DNA of 64,000 bases from Parerythrobacter aestuarii (GTDB lineage: Bacteria; Pseudomonadota; Alphaproteobacteria; Sphingomonadales; Sphingomonadaceae): the NCBI RefSeq assembly GCF_030140925.1, contig NZ_JARBWD010000001.1, forward strand, positions 1,364,001-1,428,000, given 5' to 3'. A program made the translations under genes and the position numbers. Position 1 is the stretch's first letter. Each line of letters begins with the position of its first letter. Under the pieces are notes generated by a model. It was given only the letters and a program-made list of their open reading frames with translations. It did not search any database and was not told where the DNA came from. This document shows positions 50,277-58,214 of the stretch, piece by piece.

Positions 50277-52079
50277 TCAGGCTTCGACCAGTTCGGCGAG
50301 TTCCAGCCAGCGTTCTTCCGCCGCGTCTTTCTCCAAGCGGGCATTTTCGACGCCCTTGGAGATATCGGCGAACCGCTGCGGATCGCTGGTGTACAAGTCT
50401 GGATCGGAGAGGATTGTTTCGCCTTTGGCGATGGCTGCGTCCAGCTCCTCGATCCGCTGCGGCAGCAGCTCGTAGTCGCGCTGGTCCTTGTACGAGAGCT
50501 TGCTCGACTTCGGTGGTGGAGGAGGGGGCGGAGAAGCAGTGCTCTTTGCCTCGTTCCTCGACTTCCCAACCTGGCGGTTGCTCCGCTTTGCCTCCCAGTC
50601 CTCGTAGCCGCCAGCAACAACATCGACCTTGCCGCTGCCATCGAGGCCCAGCGTCAAGGTCACAGTCCGGTCGAGGAAGTCGCGATCGTGGCTGACGATC
50701 AGGACGGTGCCCTCGTAGTCGGCGATGACTTCTTGCAGCAGGTCGAGCGTTTCGAGGTCGAGGTCGTTGGTCGGCTCGTCGAGCACAAGCAGGTTGGACT
50801 TGCGCGCAAACTCGCGCGCCAGCAGCAGGCGCGAACGTTCGCCGCCCGAGAGGATGCCGACCTTGGTATCGACGATCTTGGGGTCGAACAGGAAGTCCTT
50901 GAGATGTGCCTGCACGTGCTTGCGGTGCCCACGTACATCGATCCAGTCGCCGCCTTCGGCCAACACCTGTCGCACTGTGCGGTCGGGTTCCATGAGGCTG
51001 CGCTGCTGGTCGATCATCACGCCGGAGAGCTTCTTGCTGATCTCGACCGTGCCGCTGTCAGGGGCAAGTTCACCAGTGAGCATCTTGAGCAGGGTCGTCT
51101 TGCCCGCCCCGTTCGATCCGACAATGCCGATCCGATCCCCACGCTGGATGCGGAGCGAGAAGGGCTTGATGATGGTTCGTCCATCATAGGCCTTGGAAAT
51201 ACTCTCGGCGACGATCACGGACTTGGACTTGAAGTCTTCCTCCACCGCCAGCCTGAGCTTGGCTGTCCCGCTGGTGTCGATCATTGCGGCGCGCTGGGCC
51301 CGCATCTTCCACAGCGCTTCGAGCCGCCCCTGGTTGCGTTTGCGCCGTGCGGTCACGCCGCGTTCGAGCCAATGGGCCTCAAGTTTGAGCCGCGCATCGA
51401 GCTTCTCGGCCGCGCGGGCTTCTTCGGCATAGACCTGCTCTTCCCACGCTTCGTAACCGCCGAAGCCGACTTCCTTGCGGCGAATGATCCCGCGGTCGAG
51501 CCACAGGGTCGCTCGGGTCAGGCGCTTGAGGAAGGTGCGATCATGGCTGATCACCACGAACGCGCCCTTGTAACGATCGAGCCAGCTTTCGAGCCATTCG
51601 ATCGCGCTCAGATCGAGATGGTTGGTCGGTTCGTCCATCAGCAGCAGGTCGGGATCCTGGGCCAGCGCGCGCGAGATCGCGGCGCGGCGACGCTCACCAC
51701 CGCTGGCACCTTCCGCAGGCGTGGTCATGTCGATGCCAAGCTGGCCTGCGATCGCTTCCACTTCGTGTTGTTGCGGCGCGTTGTGGCCCGACAGCGCCCA
51801 ATCCATCAGTGTAGCATGGCCGGAAAAGTCCGGGTCCTGCTCCAGCACTACGATGCGCAGCCCCTGTTTGACCTTGCGGGTGCCCCGATCGGCCTCGATC
51901 TGGTTATTGATCAGGCGAAACAGCGTGGTCTTGCCGGCACCGTTGCGCCCAATCAGTGCCAGCCTGTCACGCGGGCCGATATGGAGGTTGATGTCCTCGC
52001 GATCCGGACCCCCCAGCAGCCAGCGCCCGCCCTGTTGCAGGCCGAGTCCTTCCCAGCTCAAGATCGGTGGCTGTGCCAT
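50277..52079 (-). CDS. uup: ABC-F family ATPase, Uup-like
   Basis: A 600-residue soluble protein with two ABC cassettes and no membrane segment. Cassette 1 has GRNGAGKTTLF and SGGERRRAA; cassette 2 has GSNGAGKTTLLK and LSGGERSRLLLA. They are joined by the charged ABC-F linker (about 240-310). The C-terminal coiled-coil extension (SSKLSYKDQRDYELLPQRIE onward) is characteristic of Uup, which binds ribosomes or DNA and influences transposon excision and translation. The gene symbol is by this extension. Confidence 0.88.
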   Translation of the reverse strand: MAQPPILSWEGLGLQQGGRWLLGGPDREDINLHIGPRDRLALIGRNGAGKTTLFRLINNQIEADRGTRKVKQGLRIVVLEQDPDFSGHATLMDWALSGHNAPQQHEVEAIAGQLGIDMTTPAEGASGGERRRAAISRALAQDPDLLLMDEPTNHLDLSAIEWLESWLDRYKGAFVVISHDRTFLKRLTRATLWLDRGIIRRKEVGFGGYEAWEEQVYAEEARAAEKLDARLKLEAHWLERGVTARRKRNQGRLEALWKMRAQRAAMIDTSGTAKLRLAVEEDFKSKSVIVAESISKAYDGRTIIKPFSLRIQRGDRIGIVGSNGAGKTTLLKMLTGELAPDSGTVEISKKLSGVMIDQQRSLMEPDRTVRQVLAEGGDWIDVRGHRKHVQAHLKDFLFDPKIVDTKVGILSGGERSRLLLAREFARKSNLLVLDEPTNDLDLETLDLLQEVIADYEGTVLIVSHDRDFLDRTVTLTLGLDGSGKVDVVAGGYEDWEAKRSNRQVGKSRNEAKSTASPPPPPPPKSSKLSYKDQRDYELLPQRIEELDAAIAKGETILSDPDLYTSDPQRFADISKGVENARLEKDAAEERWLELAELVEA

Positions 52080-52130
52080 AGGCCGGGGCAGGTAGGGGAG
52101 GCTGCATCCCGCGGCAAGCGGTCAGTGTCG

Positions 52131-53684
52131 CTAGTTAGCCTCTTTCTGCGCTTCGACCATCTGCGCGACGCTTTCGAGCAAGGCCGGGGCGTCATAGACA
52201 ATCCCGTCCTTGATGGTCCAGCGCACGCCGCCAACAACCTCGAGTTGGTTGGTCTCTCGGTTCAGGCGGCGATGACCAGTACCGTAAAGCACCTTCAAGT
52301 TGTCGAGCGGATTGCCGGGCACGATCACCAGGTCCGCCAGCTTGCCATCGCGGATGATGCCGAAGGGCGGTTCCTCACCCTTGGGATCGTAGAGTTCGCG
52401 CGCGCCGTTGATGGTGGCGGCCTGGATCACTTCCATCGGCGTCAGTCCGGCCTCGCGCAGCATCTCCAGCTCAGCAATATAGGCGAAGCCCCAGGTCTGG
52501 TAGATGTAGCCCGGGTCGGAGCCGGCGGTGACCCGGCCGCCCTTGTCCTTGAAGTCGCGGGTCAGCGCGAACCACTTCGCATAGAAGCGCTTCCACGCAG
52601 CTTCATCTTCGCTGGTCCAGTCATGATAATAGCTGCCGTGATTGGTCAGGCTCGGCTCATAGAAGTCCATCAGCGAGGGCAGGGTGTACTTCTCGTGCCA
52701 TTCCAGTGTGCGCGCCCGCATCACGTCGCGACTGGCAGCATAGATGTTGAAGGTAGGGCTGAGCGTCACTCCGCTTTCGACAAGGAAGTCGACATACTCG
52801 TCCCACTTCTCGCTGCCCGGTTCGACAGCCTGCGCTTCCAGCCGCGCCACCGTGGCAAAGCGCGATTGCTCGTCGAGATAATTGTAGCCGGGCGGATAGT
52901 CCGGAATCTGTCGGCCATCGAGCAGGCTTTCCATATGACCATAGAAATGCGTCACACCATCGAGACCCAGCTTGACCGCCTTGCGTGCATTCACCTGGCC
53001 AACGCCGCGCTGGCCGAGATGGGCGACGCTGCCGAGGCCCAGCTTGTCTGCCTCGTCGAGTATGGCAGCCAGCGTGGCCGGGTCTTCGTTATTGAAGAAC
53101 TTGATCCCGTCATAGCCCTGCGCCTTGATCCACCGGGTCCATTCGCGGCCTTGCTCCGGGCTTGTCACACGCCCGTTCGGCCAGATATCTCCCGGTACGG
53201 CGTAGGCGAACAGGCGCGGCGCGGTGATGGAATTGGCGGCGCTGCGGCGCTTCTGGTCGAGCGAGGGATCGTTTGGTCCGCCGCCGAAACCGACTCCGCG
53301 AACGCTGGTAACACCGTGTGCCAACCACAGCTTGAAACCATAGGAGGGCTGCGGGGCCTTCGACGGATCGCCATTGTGCCCGTGCACATCGACAAAGCCG
53401 GGCAGCACGAACATGCCTGTTGCATCGAGCACCCTGTCGGCGGTGAGATTACTCCCGCCCCGTGCAATCCGGGCAATCCGATTGCCTTCTACGAGAATAT
53501 CGACTGGACCTTCCGGCGGGGCGCCGGTGCCGTCGATCATCGTCGCCCCTTTGATGAGGACCGTGCCAAAGGGCCCTTCGCCTTCGCCCGCCGGTCGGTC
53601 GGGCACGCGCTCCATGCCCTGGGCCAGCGCAGGCACTGCGAGCATGGCCAGGATGGCGTAGAAGATGGCGCGAATTGTGAGCAT
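52131..53684 (-). CDS. Exported amidohydrolase-family enzyme
   Basis: A 517-residue metal-dependent hydrolase. Start ATG 53684 follows GAGGGGG and gives a signal peptide (AIFYAILAMLAVPALAQ), so it works in the periplasm. Metal-ligand motif VDVHGHN, the later SVAHLGQRG, GVTHFYGH and TAGSDPG place it in the imidazolonepropionase/prolidase-like branch. The substrate is probably a cyclic amide or peptide but cannot be stated. It is a single-gene unit. Confidence 0.85.
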   Translation of the reverse strand: MLTIRAIFYAILAMLAVPALAQGMERVPDRPAGEGEGPFGTVLIKGATMIDGTGAPPEGPVDILVEGNRIARIARGGSNLTADRVLDATGMFVLPGFVDVHGHNGDPSKAPQPSYGFKLWLAHGVTSVRGVGFGGGPNDPSLDQKRRSAANSITAPRLFAYAVPGDIWPNGRVTSPEQGREWTRWIKAQGYDGIKFFNNEDPATLAAILDEADKLGLGSVAHLGQRGVGQVNARKAVKLGLDGVTHFYGHMESLLDGRQIPDYPPGYNYLDEQSRFATVARLEAQAVEPGSEKWDEYVDFLVESGVTLSPTFNIYAASRDVMRARTLEWHEKYTLPSLMDFYEPSLTNHGSYYHDWTSEDEAAWKRFYAKWFALTRDFKDKGGRVTAGSDPGYIYQTWGFAYIAELEMLREAGLTPMEVIQAATINGARELYDPKGEEPPFGIIRDGKLADLVIVPGNPLDNLKVLYGTGHRRLNRETNQLEVVGGVRWTIKDGIVYDAPALLESVAQMVEAQKEAN

Positions 53685-53766
53685 GGTTTCCCCCTCGGTT
53701 GGCCCATTGCCTAGTGAGGCAAGGCCGCATTGCAAGCCCGATTGAAGCTGGAACTCCCCGTATCGC

Positions 53767-53778
53767 TACGTTAACGTA
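53767..53778. promoter_or_regulatory. Palindrome TACGTTAACGTA
   Basis: A perfect 12-base palindrome in the 170-base gap between the divergent amidohydrolase and PepSY genes. A regulator site is likely; which gene it serves is unclear. Confidence 0.35.
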
Positions 53779-53806
53779 AAAGTGCATTTTTCTGAACGAT
53801 ACGAAA

Positions 53807-53820
53807 TGTGAGCATTCACA
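53807..53820. promoter_or_regulatory. Inverted repeat TGTGA-N4-TCACA
   Basis: TGTGAGCATTCACA, 34 bases before the PepSY gene. It has the same arms as the site at 27374-27387 with a 4-base spacer. CRP sites use a 6-base spacer, so CRP is not the obvious binder. Confidence 0.35.
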
Positions 53821-53854
53821 GCTTGTTCAATGGCCCGATGATAGGCACGACGAC

Positions 53855-54160
53855 ATGATGAAACAGGTCCTTATCGCGATCATGGCGGGAAGCCTCGGCC
53901 TCGGCGGCGCCTCTGTACCGGCTCAGGCACAAGACAGCAGCGCCCAGGGCGAAGCGCGCAAGGAAATGCGGGCTGGCAATGTGCTGTCCTTGCGCGAGAT
54001 CGAACGGCGCGTACTGCCGACGATGGGAAGCGCAGAGTATCTCGGTCCGGCCTATGATTCTGCGGCGATGGCCTATCGCCTGAAATTCATCAAGAATGGC
54101 CGGGTCATGTTCGTCGATGTCGATGCGCGCACCGGCAAGGTCCTGCGACGCACCAAGTAA
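53855..54160 (+). CDS. Small exported PepSY-domain protein
   Basis: A 101-residue periplasmic protein with a signal peptide (LIAIMAGSLGLGGASVPAQAQ). The mature part is essentially one PepSY domain (LSLREIERRVLP, AYRLKFIKNGRVMFVDVDARTGKVLR). Such proteins often precede a PhoPQ-like two-component pair, as here, and may tune the sensor. The next gene is 92 bases downstream. Confidence 0.85.
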   Translation: MMKQVLIAIMAGSLGLGGASVPAQAQDSSAQGEARKEMRAGNVLSLREIERRVLPTMGSAEYLGPAYDSAAMAYRLKFIKNGRVMFVDVDARTGKVLRRTK

Positions 54161-54179
54161 ACTTCACGAGGGTATTGCT

Positions 54180-54205
54180 CGCCCCAGTCCATTGACCTTG
54201 GGGCG
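54180..54205 (+). terminator. Weak terminator-like hairpin after the PepSY gene
   Basis: CGCCCCA and TGGGGCG pair perfectly around a 12-base loop, followed by only three T. It may attenuate transcription between the PepSY gene and the response regulator. Confidence 0.35.
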
Positions 54206-54252
54206 CGTTTGCCGCCAATACGCACAGCGGAATCATAGGGGAACCTTACAAG

Positions 54253-54930
54253 ATGCGTATCCTTATTGTCGAGGACGAGCCGACACTGGGCCAGCAGCTC
54301 AAAAACACGCTGGAGCAGAATGGCTATGCCGTAGATCTTTCGACCGATGGCGAAGACGGCCACTTTCTCGGCAGCACAGAGGATTATGATGCCGTCATCC
54401 TCGACCTCGGCTTGCCGGAAATCGACGGGCTGACCGTCCTCGGCATGTGGCGCAAGGAAGGCCGCGACTTCCCCGTTTTGGTACTGACCGCGCGTGACAG
54501 CTGGTCGGACAAGGTCGCAGGGCTTGACGCCGGTGCCGATGATTATCTCGCCAAGCCGTTCCAGACCGAAGAACTGATAGCCCGCCTCCGTGCGCTCATC
54601 CGCCGCGCTTCGGGCAATACGTCCAGCGAGCTGACAGCGGGCGATGTCCGCCTGGATACACGCTCGGGCCGCGTTTCGCTCAAGGGCGAGCCGGTCAAGC
54701 TGACGGCGCAGGAATACAAGTTGCTGAGCTATCTCATGCACCACAAGGGCAAGGTCGTCAGCCGAACCGAACTGATTGAGCATATTTACGATCAGGATTT
54801 CGACCGCGATTCCAACACGATCGAGGTCTTCGTAACGCGCATCCGCAAGAAGCTCGGCGCAGAAGTGATAACGACGATACGTGGCCTCGGTTACAGCCTC
54901 GACGACCCCGCCGACCAGCCCCGCGCCTGA
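54253..54930 (+). CDS. OmpR/PhoP-family response regulator
   Basis: A 225-residue regulator. The receiver domain (1-120) has the acidic pair in VEDEP, the phosphoacceptor Asp in VILDLGLPEIDG (about residue 51), TAR and the conserved Lys in AKPF. The C-terminal winged helix (about 125-220) is of the OmpR type (LTAQEYKLLSYLMHHKG). It overlaps the sensor kinase reading frame by up to 50 bases and is its cognate partner. Position after a PepSY gene recalls PhoP-type systems responding to the envelope. Confidence 0.92.
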   Translation: MRILIVEDEPTLGQQLKNTLEQNGYAVDLSTDGEDGHFLGSTEDYDAVILDLGLPEIDGLTVLGMWRKEGRDFPVLVLTARDSWSDKVAGLDAGADDYLAKPFQTEELIARLRALIRRASGNTSSELTAGDVRLDTRSGRVSLKGEPVKLTAQEYKLLSYLMHHKGKVVSRTELIEHIYDQDFDRDSNTIEVFVTRIRKKLGAEVITTIRGLGYSLDDPADQPRA

Positions 54931-56371
54931 TGCAGGCCCGGCGGCGGCTGGCGGAAGCGATATCGCGTCCGTTGGAGCTGACGTAGCCGAGCCCGGCGCG
55001 GCCGAAGTGCGCGCTCCCAATACCGGCAGCCTGTCGCGCCGGATGATGCTGATCTCGGCGGCATGGATATTCGTGCTGCTGCTGGGTGGCGGGATTGCGC
55101 TCGACCGCACGCTAACCAATCTCGTCGAGAACAACTTCGACGAACAATTGGAGTATGTACAGACAGCCTTGCTGTCATCGGCCGAGATCGGTCCGGATGG
55201 CGAAGTTCTGCTTTACAGGCCGCTCGGCGATCAACGTTTCCTTGAGCCGAACAGCGGTGTCTATTGGCAGATCAGCGGGCAAGGGCACGAGCCATTTCCC
55301 AGCAGGAGCCTGTGGGACCGTAGTCTCGAGGTTGAAGGCGATCATGTCGATGATGAGCCGCATTTCTACAACAGCGCCCAGTTTTCCGAGGAACCGCTGC
55401 GGATAGTCGAGCGATCCGTGATCCTCCCGGGAAGTGAGACTCGCTGGACCTTCACCGTTGCCTCGGCGCGGGGGGAGCTCGATGCGCAAATCACTCGTAT
55501 CCGCTCTATCCTGTTCTGGAGCTTCGTGGTGTTGGCGCTGGGTTTGCTGGTGATGGCAGCCCTGCAGAGTTACTATGGCCTGCGCCCGTTGCGCCGGGTT
55601 CGCCTTGCGATCCAGCGGATCCGCACGACCGGGCACAACCGCGTTACCGATCCACTGCCCCTGGAAGTGCAGCCGCTGGTGCAGGAGCTCAATGCCTTGC
55701 TTGAACACTCCGAGAAACAAGCGGAAGAAGCGCGTACGCATGCGGGTAACCTTGCGCATGCGCTCAAGACTCCTCTGACTGTCCTGACCAATGCTGCGAC
55801 CGCGAGGGATCCCAAGCTGGCCGATCTTGTCTTCAGGGAAACCAAGTCGATGCAGCGCCACGTCGATCACCACCTCGCGCGGGCCCGGGCAGTGGGGCGT
55901 CGTTCTACCGGTCTGTCACGGGCAGAAGTCTGGCCGAGCGCGGAATCGGTGCTGCGAGCAGTAACGCGTATCTACGAAGAAACACGCTTTGATGTGGACG
56001 GCAACAGGTTGGCCCAGGTCGCAATCGAACGGCAAGATCTCGACGAAATCCTCGGCAACCTGATCGAGAACGCGGCCAAATACGGCGGCGGCAGCGTGTT
56101 CGTTACCATCGATGCCGAACCTGAGCGCAAAGAGTGCGTGATCTGGATCGAAGACGATGGCGTGGGGATACCCGAGGCAGAACGCGAACGCATCTTCGAT
56201 CGCGGAGCGCGGCTGGACACGGGTAAGCCCGGAACGGGCCTTGGCCTCGCGATTGTTCGCGATGTGGCGGAAATCTATGGTGGGACAGTAGAGCTTGCGG
56301 AAAGCGAGGATCTTGGGGGACTGCTCGTCAAGCTCATCCTTCCCCGTTACGGCATCGAGCCAATTTCCTAG
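54881..56371 (+). CDS. Sensor histidine kinase
   Basis: An inner-membrane kinase of up to 496 residues. After a disordered Ala/Pro-rich N-terminus come a membrane helix (about 55-77), a periplasmic sensor part (about 80-200), a second helix (about 207-228), a HAMP-like region, the phosphoacceptor His in GNLAHALKTPLTVL, and an ATPase domain with NLIENAAKYG, DDGVGIP and GTGLGLAIV. The start is uncertain: GTG 54881 gives a 50-base overlap with the regulator, while GTG 55007 would leave a short gap and only about 12 residues before the helix. It probably phosphorylates the preceding response regulator. Confidence 0.88.
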   Translation: MASVTASTTPPTSPAPDAGPAAAGGSDIASVGADVAEPGAAEVRAPNTGSLSRRMMLISAAWIFVLLLGGGIALDRTLTNLVENNFDEQLEYVQTALLSSAEIGPDGEVLLYRPLGDQRFLEPNSGVYWQISGQGHEPFPSRSLWDRSLEVEGDHVDDEPHFYNSAQFSEEPLRIVERSVILPGSETRWTFTVASARGELDAQITRIRSILFWSFVVLALGLLVMAALQSYYGLRPLRRVRLAIQRIRTTGHNRVTDPLPLEVQPLVQELNALLEHSEKQAEEARTHAGNLAHALKTPLTVLTNAATARDPKLADLVFRETKSMQRHVDHHLARARAVGRRSTGLSRAEVWPSAESVLRAVTRIYEETRFDVDGNRLAQVAIERQDLDEILGNLIENAAKYGGGSVFVTIDAEPERKECVIWIEDDGVGIPEAERERIFDRGARLDTGKPGTGLGLAIVRDVAEIYGGTVELAESEDLGGLLVKLILPRYGIEPIS

Positions 56372-56395
56372 GGAAAAGGATCCGGGACAAAAGAA

Positions 56396-56420
56396 AAGGG
56401 GCCGGCAAAGCCGACCCCTT
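56396..56420. terminator. Bidirectional terminator after the histidine kinase
   Basis: AAGGGGCCGGC and GCCGACCCCTT pair with one mismatch around AAA, flanked by an A-rich run on one side. It separates the kinase from the convergent small exported protein gene and can serve both. Confidence 0.75.
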
Positions 56421-56443
56421 GAATTCTCTCAAAACCGACAGTC

Positions 56444-56656
56444 TTACGAGCTGGTCGGGCTTTCGTCGCCGGCAGCAACGCCGATCACGATTGCAAGAAT
56501 TGCGAATGCAGCGAGGATGCCACCAGCGGCACCGCCACCGTTTTCGCTTTCACCAGCAACCGGAGCTGCGATGCGGCTCATGTCAGCCTGTGCGGCGATC
56601 GGAGCAGCGGCCAGGGAGAGTGCGCCAGCTGCAGCGGCAAGTTTGCCAAACTTCAT
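56444..56656 (-). CDS. Small exported or membrane protein of unknown function
   Basis: A 70-residue protein with a signal-peptide-like N-terminus (MKFGKLAAAAGALSLAAAPI, then AAQA), a Gly/Glu/Asn-rich linker and a C-terminal hydrophobic helix (about 44-62, GGILAAFAILAIVIGVAAG). It would be a single-span protein after signal cleavage. I do not recognise a family. Support comes from the good start context (GACGGAGAAGACAAA before ATG) and the dedicated terminator. Confidence 0.65.
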   Translation of the reverse strand: MKFGKLAAAAGALSLAAAPIAAQADMSRIAAPVAGESENGGGAAGGILAAFAILAIVIGVAAGDESPTSS

Positions 56657-56807
56657 TTTGTCTTCTCCGTCCCAAATTGGTTACGTGCGCTTCGGGAGCA
56701 TTAGAGGAGCCTAGCCGCTGACGCAACCTGCTAAATTGCGCCAAAATTCCCGTCCAACGAGGTGCGGCTAAAATGGCACAGTAGGCGTTTCCACTGTATC
56801 CTGGGCC

Positions 56808-57125
56808 CTATCCTTTTCGTGCTTTCTCGTGATGGCGGATCACTTCGTCGATGATGAACCGCAAGAATTTCTCTGAGAATTCAGGATCGAGTTCAGCCTC
56901 TTCGGCAAGCGCGCGCATCCGGGCAACCTGTCGTCTCTCGCGATCCGGATCCGCGGGAGGAAGTGCTGCCGTCGCTTTGTAGGTACCCACGGCCTGAGTG
57001 ATGCGGAAACGTTCAGCCAGCATGTGGATCAGCGCTGCGTCGATGTTGTCGATGGAACGACGATAACCTGCAAGTACAGGATCGTCGGCATGTGCGGTGA
57101 GCGGTGGGGAGGTTTCATTGGCCAT
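56808..57125 (-). CDS. Chorismate mutase, AroQ type
   Basis: A 105-residue helical protein that converts chorismate to prephenate for Phe and Tyr synthesis. The AroQ pattern is present: YRRSIDNIDAALIHMLAERFRIT, then VGTYKA with the active-site Lys, RERRQVARM, and a third helix ending FIIDEVIRHHE. It is a stand-alone domain without prephenate dehydratase. It is divergent from the prenyl synthase gene across 66 bases. Confidence 0.9.
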   Translation of the reverse strand: MANETSPPLTAHADDPVLAGYRRSIDNIDAALIHMLAERFRITQAVGTYKATAALPPADPDRERRQVARMRALAEEAELDPEFSEKFLRFIIDEVIRHHEKARKG

Positions 57126-57191
57126 CGCGTCAAAGCTAGCAGCAATTCATGGCTTGCCAAGCATCGCCGTGAAGAGCATGGGACGGGCGCG

Positions 57192-58214
57192 ATGAGTGCC
57201 GACATTATCCCCTTGAAGCGGCGGGAAGAAGACGGCCCGCCAACGCTCGATCCCATGCTGCAGTTGACAGCGTCGGGCATGAACGCGGTCAACACCGTCA
57301 TTCTTGACCGGATGCAGAGCGAGATCCCCCTGATTCCGCGGTTGGCTGGCCATCTGATTTCAGGGGGTGGCAAGCGACTTCGACCCATGCTGACTCTCGC
57401 CGGGGCCGAACTGGTTGGGTATCAGGGCGCGCGTCACCACAAACTCGCAGCCGCTGTTGAGTTCATCCATACCGCGACGCTTCTACATGACGATGTCGTT
57501 GATGGCTCTGAAATGCGTCGCGGCAAGGCGGCGGCAAATATCATCTTCGGCAATCCGGCAACGGTGCTGGTGGGCGATTTCCTGTTCAGCCGCGCTTTCG
57601 AACTGATGACGGAAGACGGCAGCCTCAAGGTGCTGAAGATCCTGTCGACCGCCAGCGCTGTCATTGCCGAGGGCGAGGTCGCCCAGCTCAGCGCCCAACG
57701 CAAGATCGAAACCAACGAAGAACGCTATCTGGAAATCATCGGTGCCAAGACCGCAGCCCTCTTCGCTGCCGCTAGTCGCATCGCAGCGGTCGTTGCCGAA
57801 TGCGACGAAGCGCAGGAGCGGGCGCTGGACGATTATGGCCGTAACCTCGGTGTTGCTTTCCAGCTGGTCGATGATGCCATCGACTACGATTCGGATGCCG
57901 CCGAGATGGGCAAGGACCGGGGTGACGACTTCCGCGAGGGCAAGATGACCCTGCCGGTCATCTTTGCCTATGCGCGCGGCAATGAAGAAGAGCGTGCCTT
58001 CTGGAAAGCAGCAATAAGCGGGCATCGCACGTCGGATGAAGACCTCGCCCATGCCATCACGTTGATCGCCCGGCACGATGCGGTGGAGCACACGCGCGAA
58101 CGCGCCCGGTATTTCGCGCAACGGGCGATCGATGCCATCTCGATCTTCCCCGACAGCAAGGCGCGCCAGGCCATGGCGGAAGCGGCCATGTTCGCGGTCG
58201 CACGGGGCTATTGA
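57192..58214 (+). CDS. Polyprenyl diphosphate synthase (octaprenyl/decaprenyl type)
   Basis: A 340-residue all-helical trans-prenyltransferase that extends the isoprenoid side chain of ubiquinone. The two Asp-rich motifs are LLHDDVVDG and QLVDDAIDYDSD; GGGKRLRPML near residue 60 binds the diphosphate. ATG 57192 is used; the longer upstream frame overlaps chorismate mutase on the other strand. Chain length cannot be read with confidence. Its stop overlaps the helicase start by 4 bases. Confidence 0.9.
   Translation: MSADIIPLKRREEDGPPTLDPMLQLTASGMNAVNTVILDRMQSEIPLIPRLAGHLISGGGKRLRPMLTLAGAELVGYQGARHHKLAAAVEFIHTATLLHDDVVDGSEMRRGKAAANIIFGNPATVLVGDFLFSRAFELMTEDGSLKVLKILSTASAVIAEGEVAQLSAQRKIETNEERYLEIIGAKTAALFAAASRIAAVVAECDEAQERALDDYGRNLGVAFQLVDDAIDYDSDAAEMGKDRGDDFREGKMTLPVIFAYARGNEEERAFWKAAISGHRTSDEDLAHAITLIARHDAVEHTRERARYFAQRAIDAISIFPDSKARQAMAEAAMFAVARGY

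Noticed and set aside
50274..53714. 1146-codon open frame on the plus strand
   Set aside because: It is antisense to uup and the amidohydrolase, both of which have complete family motifs. Long antisense frames are common in GC-rich DNA.
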